A stretch of 64,000 nt of DNA, taken from positions 3,658,001 to 3,722,000 of the forward strand of contig NZ_CP109907.1 of assembly GCF_033097525.1 (NCBI RefSeq), given 5' to 3'. The position numbers were made by a program, and so were the translations under genes. Each line of letters begins with the position of its first letter. The stretch's first letter is position 1. Positions 47,341 through 56,884 of this stretch are shown piece after piece. The notes under the pieces are model-generated. The model did no database searches, was not told where the DNA came from, and was given only the letters and a program-made list of their open reading frames with translations. The stretch comes from Sphingobacterium sp. UGAL515B_05. Its GTDB lineage: Bacteria > Bacteroidota > Bacteroidia > Sphingobacteriales > Sphingobacteriaceae.

Positions 47341-50300
47341 ATGAAATTTTTTTCTCCATTAATAGCATGGGGGGACCGGAGAAGTCATTCTTATACCCTA
47401 AGCATTAAAGTCATATTGACTATGAAGTTGATTTGTGTACTGCTGCTGGCATTTACGTTTGGTGCTAGAGCATCAGGATATGCGCAAGAAGTAAATCTAT
47501 CCTTGAAAAATGCTACGATTGAAACTGTTCTGAAAGAGATTTCCACGCAGACCAGGTTACGTCTTTTTTATGATGAACGGCTATTTGAAAATGCCTCGCG
47601 CGTGGATATTTCCGTGGCCGGATCTGACGTGAGGGCTGCCCTGGCGAAGGCATTGCGTGGACGTAATCTGATCTTTGATATCATGGGCAGTACCATTGTC
47701 ATCAAAGAAAAAAAGCAGACGGACCGTGAGATCTCAGGTGTTGTAAGGGATGCTTCCGGGCCAATGGCTGGCGTAAACGTCACTGTATTGGGGGTAACGG
47801 GATTATCTGCACGGACCGATAGAGATGGACGCTATAGCATTCGCGTTCCCGAAAAGGCAATCCTTTTATTTCGTTTTATGGGCTATAAAGATGCCGAAGT
47901 AAATGTCTCTGACAAGAACAGCGCTGATGTATTGATGGAAACAGCAGAGTCTCACCTCGACGAGGTTATTGTGGTCGGCTACGGTACACAGAAAAAGATC
48001 AATCTGTCTGGCGCTGTGGATCAGATTGGCGAAAAGTTTCTGGAAAGCAGGCCGATTACCAATGTCGGTTCTGCCTTACAGGGGGCCATGGCCAATCTGA
48101 ACATTACACCAACATCGGGGCGTGCAAATAGCTCGCCGGGCATCAATGTGCGTGGCTATACATCGCTGTCGGGTGGTGGACCGCTGATTGTGATTGACGG
48201 GGTGCCGGCAACCAACGATGAGCTCAACCGCATGAACCCCATGGATATTGCAAGCGTCACGGTGTTAAAAGATGCTGCATCGGCAGCAATCTATGGTAGC
48301 CGAGCGGCGTTTGGTGTGGTACTGGTGACCACCAAATCGGGTACAACGAAAGATATCAAGGTGACTGCCAACTCGATTTTTGGTGCCAAAGCGATTACAC
48401 GTACGGTAGAGATTGAGGACGATCCTTACCAGGTAATGAAATATCGAAATATTATGTCTGCGCCCTGGTATAATCTTTACGATGAGAAAATGCTCGAATA
48501 TGGAAAACAGTTAAGCGAAAACCCATCTTTACCGCGTGTAATTGTAGATCCGCAAAATCCAAATGCTTATATCTACTTGGGTTCTACAGATTGGTTTAAG
48601 GAAGTTTATAAAGATATCCAGCCTTCTTATACCAACAACATCAGCATTGCGCAAAAGAATGAACGTTCTTCGTTTTATCTCTCAGGTGAATATTATAGAC
48701 AAAATGGTATGCTCCGCATTAGCCCGGATACCTATGACCGCTATAATTTCAGGGCAAAAGGCGATTATAAAATTACGGATTGGTTTACCTTGTCCAATAA
48801 TACCACTTTTACAAACGACAAATATGATCAGCCTTCGGCCATTGATCAGGGCTATCTTTATTGGCATAATGTCAACCGCCAACCATCATTAAATACAGTT
48901 TACAATCCGGATGGTACCTATACCGAAGCTGGAGTGAATATGATCGGTGCTGTGGCTGAAGGTGGCCGAAGCATTAGTCGAAATAATGACTTTCAGACCA
49001 GCTTTGGTGCAAAAATCGACTTCATTAAAAATGTATGGACCTTAAATGGGGACGCAACCTTTAGACGGATTTCAGGAAAATCGCATTTCTTTCAGTTGCC
49101 GCTGACTTACAGTACTGGGCCTAATGTAATGAATAAGCAAAACTTTAACAGTTATGCATCCAATGGAAGCTCTGAAACACGTTATAATGTATACAACATT
49201 TATTCGCAATACCAACGCACACTCCAAGATCACTATTTTTCGGTGATGTTGGGTTTCAACCAGGAGGAACGGATCTATGAGTCATTTTCCGCATCCCGGG
49301 ATCAGTTAATTTCCAATTCGCTGCCAACGATCGGACTTGCTACCGGTCAAACGCCTTCTGTTGGTGCTTCTGATTATGCTTGGTCAGTTCGCGGGGCTTT
49401 TGCCAGATTGAACTATACCTACAAAGACAAGTATATCCTCGAGTCTAATTTACGCTACGATGGTTCTTCTAGATTTCCTAAAAAGGACCGATTCGCATTC
49501 AACCCTTCCGTATCCGCTGCGTGGGTAGTTTCGCAAGAAAATTTCTTTCAGCCAATTAAAGGGACCGTATCTAATTTTAAACTGCGGGGATCGTATGGCT
49601 CATTGGCAAATCAGGATTTAAGGGATAACTACTACCCTTATATTGCGAATATGTCCAAAGGAAGTGGAGCCATTCTGGATGGCAAGATTGTACCTATCGT
49701 CGGTAGTCCGGGTTTAGTGTCGTCGACCTTAACTTGGGAAACCATTACGCAGTCCAATTTTGGGGTAGATGTCGGCCTGTTTAAAAATCAGTTTTTTGGT
49801 TCATTTGATATCTATCGTCGCGATACAAAAGATATGTTGACAGCTGGCCGTACCTTGCCGATCGTGTTGGGTACTGGCGTGCCGCTTGAAAATGCAGCCA
49901 ACCTAAAAACAAACGGATGGGAGCTGACACTTGGCTACAATAAAGAATTTATGGTCGCCAGTAAACCATTTTCATTCTCGGCAAGACTTAACCTCGCAGA
50001 TAGCAGGGCTTATATTACAAAATATAACAATCCTAAAAATAACTTAAACGATTATTACGTCGGACAGGAATTGGGTGAAATGTGGGGACTGACGACATTG
50101 GGCTTGTTTCAGTCACAAGAAGAGATCAAGGCCCATGCCAATCAAAATGATGTTACATCTTATCCCGGTACCAGAAGCTTAGAACCGGGCGATCTTAAGT
50201 TTGCCGATATCAACGGTGACGGTAAAATAAACCGGGGCGACTGGACTTTGGACAATCATGGCGATTATAAGGTTATCGGAAATTCGAGACAACGTTATAG

Positions 50301-50784
50301 TTATGGAATAGATCTGAATTCAAGCTGGAACGGTATTGATCTGCGTGTCTTCTTACAGGGAGTTGGAAGAAGAAATTATTACCCTCCGGGTGGTGACCAT
50401 TACTTTTGGGGTATTTATGCGCAACCTTGGGCGAGTTTGACCAAATTTAATTTGGACCATTGGACACCTGAAAATCCAAATGCATACTTACCAAGACCAA
50501 AATCTTATGTGGCCGAGCAGAGCGGTATTGAACTCGCTGCCACACAGACCAAATATTTGCAGAATGCAGGCTATTTAAGGGTGAAGAACGTGACCTTCGG
50601 GTATACGCTTCCTAAGCTTATCACAGATAGATGGGGCGTAGACCGTTTACGTCTATTCGTCAGTGGTGAAAACCTCTTTGAGTTTACAAAACTAATGGAT
50701 TATCTCGATCCTGAAATTGTTGGTGATCGGACGGCATATCCTTTCCAAAGGACTTACTCGTTTGGCTTAAACTTTAATTTCTAA
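47341..50784 (+). CDS. SusC/RagA family TonB-linked transporter with STN domain (fucose locus)
   Basis: A 1147-aa protein. Signal region (ends near SGYAQ, about 50), STN domain (about 51-118, LSLKNATIETVLKEISTQT), carboxypeptidase-regulatory-like domain (about 129-205, GVVRDASGPMAGVNVTVLG), plug (DEVIVVGYGTQKKINLSGAV at about 209-228) and barrel ending GLNFNF. The STN domain marks it as the signal sender to FecR at 46065. SusD starts 2 nt after the stop, so the pair is tightly coupled. Imported substrate is probably a fucosylated glycan, from the GH29 neighbour. Confidence 0.95.
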   Translation: MKFFSPLIAWGDRRSHSYTLSIKVILTMKLICVLLLAFTFGARASGYAQEVNLSLKNATIETVLKEISTQTRLRLFYDERLFENASRVDISVAGSDVRAALAKALRGRNLIFDIMGSTIVIKEKKQTDREISGVVRDASGPMAGVNVTVLGVTGLSARTDRDGRYSIRVPEKAILLFRFMGYKDAEVNVSDKNSADVLMETAESHLDEVIVVGYGTQKKINLSGAVDQIGEKFLESRPITNVGSALQGAMANLNITPTSGRANSSPGINVRGYTSLSGGGPLIVIDGVPATNDELNRMNPMDIASVTVLKDAASAAIYGSRAAFGVVLVTTKSGTTKDIKVTANSIFGAKAITRTVEIEDDPYQVMKYRNIMSAPWYNLYDEKMLEYGKQLSENPSLPRVIVDPQNPNAYIYLGSTDWFKEVYKDIQPSYTNNISIAQKNERSSFYLSGEYYRQNGMLRISPDTYDRYNFRAKGDYKITDWFTLSNNTTFTNDKYDQPSAIDQGYLYWHNVNRQPSLNTVYNPDGTYTEAGVNMIGAVAEGGRSISRNNDFQTSFGAKIDFIKNVWTLNGDATFRRISGKSHFFQLPLTYSTGPNVMNKQNFNSYASNGSSETRYNVYNIYSQYQRTLQDHYFSVMLGFNQEERIYESFSASRDQLISNSLPTIGLATGQTPSVGASDYAWSVRGAFARLNYTYKDKYILESNLRYDGSSRFPKKDRFAFNPSVSAAWVVSQENFFQPIKGTVSNFKLRGSYGSLANQDLRDNYYPYIANMSKGSGAILDGKIVPIVGSPGLVSSTLTWETITQSNFGVDVGLFKNQFFGSFDIYRRDTKDMLTAGRTLPIVLGTGVPLENAANLKTNGWELTLGYNKEFMVASKPFSFSARLNLADSRAYITKYNNPKNNLNDYYVGQELGEMWGLTTLGLFQSQEEIKAHANQNDVTSYPGTRSLEPGDLKFADINGDGKINRGDWTLDNHGDYKVIGNSRQRYSYGIDLNSSWNGIDLRVFLQGVGRRNYYPPGGDHYFWGIYAQPWASLTKFNLDHWTPENPNAYLPRPKSYVAEQSGIELAATQTKYLQNAGYLRVKNVTFGYTLPKLITDRWGVDRLRLFVSGENLFEFTKLMDYLDPEIVGDRTAYPFQRTYSFGLNFNF

Positions 50785-50785
50785 A

Positions 50786-52612
50786 ATGACTATTATCATG
50801 CAAAATATAAAAAGACAACTAATCAAGATTGGAGCGCTGCTGGGGGTTTTGTTCCTCATCATGAGCTGTAACGATGATTTTATGGATCGGTATCCCACCA
50901 CATCGGTTACTCCGGAGGTGTTTTTTAGCAATGTAAACGATCTGAAAACATATACCGATGGTTTTTATGGCAGTTTGAGTTCGCCGATAGCGGACCTTGG
51001 GACAGATAACCTGGCGCATCACAATTCTGGAAGTACCATTGATGAGATCATGCGCGGTGGGGTAAGTGCTCAGAATGCGGCGGTATGGAGCTGGTCTGCC
51101 CTGCGAAATATCAATTTCTTCCTGGAAAATGCAGGTCGTGTAAAGGGAGCTAGCGCCACCGATGTAAACCATTATATCGGTATCGCAAGGTTCTTTCGTG
51201 CACGTTTTTACATCGATAAGGTCAATCAGTATAGTGATGTGCCCTGGTATGGTAAGACCATGGGAACCTCAGATCTTGAACTCTTGAACAAGAAGCAGGA
51301 TAGCCGGTCTCTTGTCGTAGATTCGATCATGGCGGATCTGGAATTTGCGGCTGCCAATATTAAACCGGACGGGCACAAATCTACAGTCACCAAGTGGGGA
51401 GCCTTGGCACAATTGGCACAGTTTGCCTTACAGGAAGGGACTTTCCGCAAATACCACAGCTATTTGAATCTGAGTGGATCGGCCAATACCTTTCTGCAGC
51501 GGGCTGTTTCCGCGGCAGAAGAGATTATGAAATCGGCTAAATTTTCGATCAGCAATGCAGGGGGTGTCAACCGGGCTTATCGGGATCTATTTATCAGCCT
51601 AAATCTACAGGCAAATCCCGAAACCATCTTATTTATCGATTATGATAAGGATCTGGGAAGAAGACGTAATGCACATACCGTATTGGACTACGAATGGGCA
51701 TTAAGCCAAACGCTGATGGAGAGTTATCTGATGAAAGACGGCAAACGTTTTACGCAACAGGCCGACTATAAAACGAAGAATATTGATCAGGTATTCGTTA
51801 ACCGTGATCCGCGTTTTGAGCAAACATTTATGAAACCGGGTTTCCAGGCTGTCAATGCATCAACACCACAGCGTCTCAAGCCAACCCTAGGGGGCTATAA
51901 TCAGATCAAGTTTTACCCTGAAATAGCTGATATGATTAGCTGGGAAGCTGCTTATACAGATGCTTTTGTGTTTCGGTACGCTGAAATTCTTTTAATCTTT
52001 GCAGAAGCGAAGGCCGAACTGGGTATACTCACGAGCCAGGCTGATCTTGACAAATCTGTCAACCTGCTGCGTGCACGTGTGGGTATGCCGGCCATGCAGC
52101 TGGAGGAAGCAAATGCCAATGTAGATCCCATATTACAAGCTTATTACTCAAATGTGAAAGGCGGGAATGTCGGGCTTATTCTGGAAATCCGTAGAGAAAG
52201 ACGTATTGAATTGGCTTGTGAAGGCCAACGCTACAGAGATGTCTTTCGCTGGGAAGTGGGCGAAAGACTGGCCGATCAGCAACAGGGTATGTATGTAAAG
52301 GGTTTGGGAGCAATGGACGTAACCGGCGACGGAAAAGTGGATATTGCGATACTCGAATCTGCAAAAGATACCGGTCCGATCAAAGATCTGACGGAAGATG
52401 AAAAAAAGAGTATTTCCCTTTACTATTTAAAGGATGCCAATGGCAATAATACGTCTATCTATCTTGAAAATGGCAACAGTGGACATATTATGTTTACGGT
52501 AGCACGGGATAAAAAGAAAACATTTGAAAAACCCAAATATTACTATTATCCGGTAGCCAATAGCCAAATGGTGCTGGATGGCAGCAAATTGGTACAGACA
52601 AATTTCTGGTAG
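50786..52612 (+). CDS. RagB/SusD family surface lipoprotein (fucose locus)
   Basis: A 608-aa protein, or 604 aa from the in-frame ATG at 50798; both give the lipoprotein signal (LLGVLFLIMSC). SusD marks: IGIARFFRARFYIDKVNQYS in the N-terminal half and EIRRERRIELACEGQRYRDVFRW in the C-terminal half. Slightly longer than the other two SusD proteins here because of insertions around 510-590 (DGKVDIAILESAKDTG). Lid of the preceding SusC. Confidence 0.94.
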   Translation: MTIIMQNIKRQLIKIGALLGVLFLIMSCNDDFMDRYPTTSVTPEVFFSNVNDLKTYTDGFYGSLSSPIADLGTDNLAHHNSGSTIDEIMRGGVSAQNAAVWSWSALRNINFFLENAGRVKGASATDVNHYIGIARFFRARFYIDKVNQYSDVPWYGKTMGTSDLELLNKKQDSRSLVVDSIMADLEFAAANIKPDGHKSTVTKWGALAQLAQFALQEGTFRKYHSYLNLSGSANTFLQRAVSAAEEIMKSAKFSISNAGGVNRAYRDLFISLNLQANPETILFIDYDKDLGRRRNAHTVLDYEWALSQTLMESYLMKDGKRFTQQADYKTKNIDQVFVNRDPRFEQTFMKPGFQAVNASTPQRLKPTLGGYNQIKFYPEIADMISWEAAYTDAFVFRYAEILLIFAEAKAELGILTSQADLDKSVNLLRARVGMPAMQLEEANANVDPILQAYYSNVKGGNVGLILEIRRERRIELACEGQRYRDVFRWEVGERLADQQQGMYVKGLGAMDVTGDGKVDIAILESAKDTGPIKDLTEDEKKSISLYYLKDANGNNTSIYLENGNSGHIMFTVARDKKKTFEKPKYYYYPVANSQMVLDGSKLVQTNFW

Positions 52613-52643
52613 TTGAATGTATTATTTTTTAGAGCGTTTAGGT

Positions 52644-52685
52644 AAAGATAGGTACCTTCCGATTGGTGGGAAGGAGCCTATCTTT
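52644..52685 (+). terminator. Hairpin between SusD and the phosphoesterase gene
   Basis: AAAGATAGG (52644-52652) pairs with CCTATCTTT (52677-52685), with CCTTCC/GGGAAGG pairing inside. It lies between the SusD stop and the phosphoesterase start. It probably ends or weakens transcription of the SusC/SusD transcript, leaving the last gene at a lower level. Confidence 0.65.
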
Positions 52686-52728
52686 CCTTATATAGTGCGA
52701 ATAAGTTTTGAATAGCTAATTTTTTAAC

Positions 52729-55128
52729 ATGAGACGACCAGTACAAAAAATGCTACTTCTGCTCTTACTGCTATGCAGTAACGCGATGTATGCACAATAT
52801 CAGGGGCATGTCTTTTTGGACGGCAATAAGAACAAAAAGATGGATGGCAATGAAAAAGGAATGCAGGGCATTGTCATATCGGATGGGTATGAAGTTTTCC
52901 CAACAGCTGCCGATGGTAGCTTTAGCCTGAACAAGAATGAAAAGGCAAAATTTCTTTTTGTACGTATCCCCGCTGGATATAAAGCGAGCGGTACGCATTA
53001 CATCAAGATTGACCCTAAATTAAAACGTTATGACTTTGGTTTAACTCCAGATGAAAAGCAGACAGGGGATAAGCTTCGATTTATCCAGATTACGGACACC
53101 GAAACACCTTTGTATGGCGAATGGATAGACAACATCCGTAAGTTTTCTCAACAACAAGAGGCCGCACTCATTATGCATACAGGCGATATCTGCTACGAAC
53201 CGGGTATGCAGTTCCATGCCCGACAGGTCAATACAGCACTCATGGGCGTTCCTACTTACTACACGGTAGGTAACCACGACCTAGTCAAAGGGGAGTATGG
53301 CGAGAAGTTATTTGAAGATCTGTTTGGGCCAGTTTATTATTCCTTTGAGGCCGGACCGGCATACTTTGTCGTAACCCCGATGCCTGGAGGCGACTATGCA
53401 CCGAGTTATAATCAGGATCAGGTCATCGCCTGGCTTAAAAAGGATCTGGCCCTGAAAGCGAAAGATAAACCGCTGGTTTTTATCAACCATGACCTGATTG
53501 TAGGAAAGGATTTCGTGATGAAAGGAAAAACAGATTCTATCGATTTAAAGCAGCATAACCTGAAAGCTTTCCTGTATGGGCATTGGCACAACAATTATAG
53601 TTTTGGCAGTAGGGATGGGGTAGCGGTGATATCGACAAATGCACCCAACAAAGGTGGAATAGACAATTCTGTTGCGCAATTTATGGTTATTGATATGGAT
53701 AAAAATGGGGTAAGGAACATCACCCCCAAATATCCCTATCTGTCGGACCATATCGCTTTGATTTATCCGCAGAGCAGGCTGATGCAGATTTCAAACGGAC
53801 AAAAGCTGGAGATTGGCGCCAGCGTATACCATACCGAAAAATCTGTTCTTTCTGTATATGCCAAGTTATTAAATGAACAGGGCTGTGTCCTAAAAACGGC
53901 CAAGTTGAATAAAGCGAGTGACTGGAACTGGCGTGGAACGCTTATGGGCACTGCGTCGATGAATCAAAAGCAGACGATCCTGCTGGAAGTGAATTATGGG
54001 GATGGCACGCAAGCCTTGAAGAAATTTGGATGGAATAACGAACCTGCTTCACCAAATTTGCTCCAGTTGACCTGGTCAAAAAACTTGGGGTCTAATGTAT
54101 GGAAGAGCTCACCTCTGGTACAGGGACAGCGGGTATATGTGGCCAGTATCGATGATGCCATTGGTGGTAAAAGTAAAATTCAGGCCTTAAAAGCCCAATC
54201 CGGTGAAACCATCTGGACTTTCCATACCCAGAACTCCGTTAAGCAGAAGTTGGCCTATAGCAATGGCTTGATACTGGCGACAGACATGGGTGGCACAGTT
54301 TATGGGATTAGCGAAAAGGACGGTAAACTTATCTGGAAAAAAGATTTGAGTGGCGGAAGGCTCCCAGGATATGTAAGCGCTGGCGTTGTTGATGATGGTA
54401 TTTATTATACCGGTGCAGGAAATTATCTGTCGGCATTAAAAGCTGATGATGGTACGATCATCTGGAAAAACCGGGATTGGAATGGAGGTGAGGGCATGCC
54501 CGGAGAGCTGTTCAGCACAAACGATTATTTAATTACTGGCGCAAACTGGAATAGCTTATTTGTACATGATCGCAGAAGCGGAAAACTAATATGGAAAAGA
54601 AATGAAGATGGTTTGCGTTTTAGAACGGGTGGAGCCAGTGCCGATAGCAGTTCTTTTTATGTCGCTGGACTGAACAATGTTTTTCAGTTAGATCAGAAGA
54701 CAGGAACAGTAATCAAGAAGACGCAGAGCGAAGACGATTTTAAAGTGATGGCTTCGCCACTGTTGGCTGAGCAGCTACTGATTATGCCGACAGCGACCAA
54801 CGGCGTAAAGGCTTTTGATCGCAGCAGCTTAAAGGAAAAATGGAATTTCCAGACGGGAGAAGCACTGATCTATACTTCTGCCTACTCAACACCGGATCTA
54901 CACAAAAAAGTGGGTACTGTTGAATCTGGTATTCGCTATGCGGCCGGAAAACTGTTTTTTGGTGGATCGGATGGTTATCTATATGTATTGAATTTGGAAG
55001 GAACGCTCGTCCAAAAAATAAACCTGGGCACGCCGATATTGGCCGAAGTTACAATTCAGGGAAATAAGGTTTATGTAGCTGATTTTGCAGGAAATATATA
55101 CTGTTTTACGATGGGTAAAACCGAATGA
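52729..55128 (+). CDS. Secreted calcineurin-like phosphoesterase fused to a PQQ-type beta-propeller
   Basis: A 799-aa protein with signal peptide (LLLLLLCSNAMYAQ). N-terminal SdrD-like/metallophosphoesterase-N beta domain (about 24-105), a calcineurin-like domain (about 113-340) with GDI, GNHD, NHD and GHWHN motifs, and a C-terminal PQQ-like propeller (about 450-795, with repeated W-x-F/GxIW blades). The first metal motif reads D123-T-E rather than the usual D-x-H, so one ligand differs. The propeller shows no obvious cofactor motif and may be structural. Function in the fucose locus unknown; such proteins often accompany GH genes in this phylum. Confidence 0.85.
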   Translation: MRRPVQKMLLLLLLLCSNAMYAQYQGHVFLDGNKNKKMDGNEKGMQGIVISDGYEVFPTAADGSFSLNKNEKAKFLFVRIPAGYKASGTHYIKIDPKLKRYDFGLTPDEKQTGDKLRFIQITDTETPLYGEWIDNIRKFSQQQEAALIMHTGDICYEPGMQFHARQVNTALMGVPTYYTVGNHDLVKGEYGEKLFEDLFGPVYYSFEAGPAYFVVTPMPGGDYAPSYNQDQVIAWLKKDLALKAKDKPLVFINHDLIVGKDFVMKGKTDSIDLKQHNLKAFLYGHWHNNYSFGSRDGVAVISTNAPNKGGIDNSVAQFMVIDMDKNGVRNITPKYPYLSDHIALIYPQSRLMQISNGQKLEIGASVYHTEKSVLSVYAKLLNEQGCVLKTAKLNKASDWNWRGTLMGTASMNQKQTILLEVNYGDGTQALKKFGWNNEPASPNLLQLTWSKNLGSNVWKSSPLVQGQRVYVASIDDAIGGKSKIQALKAQSGETIWTFHTQNSVKQKLAYSNGLILATDMGGTVYGISEKDGKLIWKKDLSGGRLPGYVSAGVVDDGIYYTGAGNYLSALKADDGTIIWKNRDWNGGEGMPGELFSTNDYLITGANWNSLFVHDRRSGKLIWKRNEDGLRFRTGGASADSSSFYVAGLNNVFQLDQKTGTVIKKTQSEDDFKVMASPLLAEQLLIMPTATNGVKAFDRSSLKEKWNFQTGEALIYTSAYSTPDLHKKVGTVESGIRYAAGKLFFGGSDGYLYVLNLEGTLVQKINLGTPILAEVTIQGNKVYVADFAGNIYCFTMGKTE

Positions 55129-55214
55129 GGTAATTTTGGACGTCCATAAAATGCCACTTACATAAAATAGAATAATCTAAATAATACTTATCATCGAAGG
55201 GGCCTTCTAAATAA

Positions 55215-55282
55215 AGTTCCCGAATAATTTATATAGAAACCTGATTGAATAGTATGGCGTTTGTTTGAGGTATCAGCCAACG
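55215..55282. repeat. Right copy of the 68-bp direct repeat flanking the fucose island
   Basis: Partner of 43481-43548 (64/68 identity, offset 11,734). Contains a relic of the last codons of the membrane-protein gene (NNLYRNLIE and stop) with nothing of that gene upstream, joined to the real 3' end of the HxlR gene (stop at 55273-55275). Confidence 0.9.
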
Positions 55283-55629
55283 GTTACCTCGCCTAAATTT
55301 TCGATCAGATGATTGTTTTCAATACCCCATCGGTCGATGACGGCGATGACAGGCAATAGGCTGTTGCCCAATTCGGTCAGGTTGTATTCGACCTTAAGTG
55401 GAAGCCCGGGGTAAATCTTTTTGCTGATGACACCCATCATTTCCAGTTCGCGGATCTGCATATTGATAACCCTCGGGCTTGCATCGCCGATTGCGCGATG
55501 CAGCTCGCTCGGACGTTTTATCCCCTTTTGGATGCCATCCAAGATACAGGCTTTCCACTTTCCGCCCAGTATTTTCATCGTCACCACAATACCACAGTCG
55601 AGGTCTTCGGGAATCTTTCTGCTATACAT
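55273..55629 (-). CDS. HxlR family winged-helix transcriptional regulator
   Basis: A 118-aa protein with the HxlR layout: N-terminal Cys (DLDCGI, Cys12), KILGGKWKACILDGI, the recognition segment RPSELHRAIGDASPRVINMQIRELE shortened here to its key words, and the wing YPGLPLKVEYNLTELG. HxlR proteins are dimeric repressors or activators often sensing aldehydes or redox state through that Cys. Transcribed away from the imine-reductase-like gene at 55763, whose promoter lies between them, so that enzyme is the likely target. Its 3' end lies in the right copy of the 68-bp repeat. Confidence 0.88.
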   Translation of the reverse strand: MYSRKIPEDLDCGIVVTMKILGGKWKACILDGIQKGIKRPSELHRAIGDASPRVINMQIRELEMMGVISKKIYPGLPLKVEYNLTELGNSLLPVIAVIDRWGIENNHLIENLGEVTVG

Positions 55630-55713
55630 AATCTTATTTTTTTGAAATAAATCTACTGAATTTTAGCCTTTGGTAGGGAATAATTTTTCCCTGGATGAAT
55701 CCTTTTTCCCTTA

Positions 55714-55744
55714 TTGTGACAATACGGGGATGTATCCATATTTG
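55714..55744 (+). promoter_or_regulatory. Candidate Bacteroidota-type promoter of the imine-reductase-like gene
   Basis: TTG at 55714-55716, a 20-nt spacer, then CATATTTG at 55737-55744, one base off the TAnnTTTG -7 consensus. It lies 19 nt before the ATG at 55763 and in the divergent region with hxlR. Confidence 0.5.
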
Positions 55745-55762
55745 TCTTGTTAAACAAATTCA

Positions 55763-56656
55763 ATGAAATACATGGAAACATCAAAAAATCAAATCAGCAT
55801 TATCGGATTGGGCCCTATGGGCATTAAAATAGCAACGCTTTATATACAGCAAGGTTTTCAGGTAACAGTATTTAACCGGACGCAGGCGAAAGCAGATCCG
55901 CTCGTAAAACTAGGTGCCAAACCTGCTGAAACAGTGCGTGAAGCCCTTGCGGCAAGTCCTGTGAGTATCGTGATCGTCCATAATTACAGCGTATCGAAGG
56001 AGCTTTTTTCCTCGCTCGAAAATGATGATGTACTATCGGGCAAAACCATTGTGCAGTTGACTACGGGTACCGCGCAGGAAGCGCGTTTAAGTGAAATGTG
56101 GTTCCGGGAAAGAAATGCCGTCTATATCGATGGGGCCATACAGGTAGCGCCAGAGCAGATGGCACAACCCGATACCACCATCTTGTTCGCGGGCAATACC
56201 GATAAATATCAGGAACTGTTGCATCGATTGACGATTTTGGGTGGCAATCTCAAATACCTTGGCGAGCATATCGGGGCTGCAGCGGCCATGGACACCGCTA
56301 CGCTCTCGTACATCTATGGTGCGGCGGCGGGTTTTCTGCACGGCGCACTTATTGCCGAATCGGAGAATTTTGATGTAAAGGAATACGGTAATATCATTGC
56401 GGAGATCGCTCCGGGAATGGGCGAATTTCTCAAACATGAAGGGAAGGTGATCGCTAGCGGTGATTTTAGCATCTCGCAGAGTCCACTGTCCATTTCAGTG
56501 GAAGCGACCGAGCGGATTCTGGCGACAGCAAAATTAAGCGGTATCAATACGGAGTTCCCACAGTTTGCAGCAAACTGGCTGAAAAGGGCCGAGCTTGCAG
56601 GTTATGGACAGGAAGAGTTTGCGGCAGTGATCAAAACCTTACGGCAACAGGCATAG
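55763..56656 (+). CDS. NADPH-dependent imine-reductase-like oxidoreductase
   Basis: A 297-aa protein (or 294 aa from the second Met). N-terminal Rossmann fold with GLGPMG (about residues 15-20) and the NADPH-specific NRT after strand two; C-terminal helical domain (about 175-295) with AAAMDTATLSYIYGAAAGF, as in imine reductases and other beta-hydroxyacid-dehydrogenase relatives. The catalytic Lys of hydroxyacid dehydrogenases is not obvious at its place, which favours the imine reductase group. Probably cytoplasmic, controlled by the divergent HxlR. Substrate unknown. The 228-bp gap after it contains only a weak GC-rich inverted repeat near 56679-56706. Confidence 0.85.
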   Translation: MKYMETSKNQISIIGLGPMGIKIATLYIQQGFQVTVFNRTQAKADPLVKLGAKPAETVREALAASPVSIVIVHNYSVSKELFSSLENDDVLSGKTIVQLTTGTAQEARLSEMWFRERNAVYIDGAIQVAPEQMAQPDTTILFAGNTDKYQELLHRLTILGGNLKYLGEHIGAAAAMDTATLSYIYGAAAGFLHGALIAESENFDVKEYGNIIAEIAPGMGEFLKHEGKVIASGDFSISQSPLSISVEATERILATAKLSGINTEFPQFAANWLKRAELAGYGQEEFAAVIKTLRQQA

Positions 56657-56884
56657 CGGCAATAATACAATTTTTTTAAGGGCCGGGTCGTGAAGATCTG
56701 GCCTTGTTCTGTTTTGAGGGTATAGCGAATTAAGAGTATCCATATTGTTATTTTGGACATCAGATTTTAAGAGCGGGATTGGGGTAAAATTGTTTAAAAT
56801 AAAGCTGGGGTGTATTGCTTTTAATTTAAAATATTATTTAAATTAGAGGGTAAATGACCCTGTAAACTATATAAATTCTGAGCT

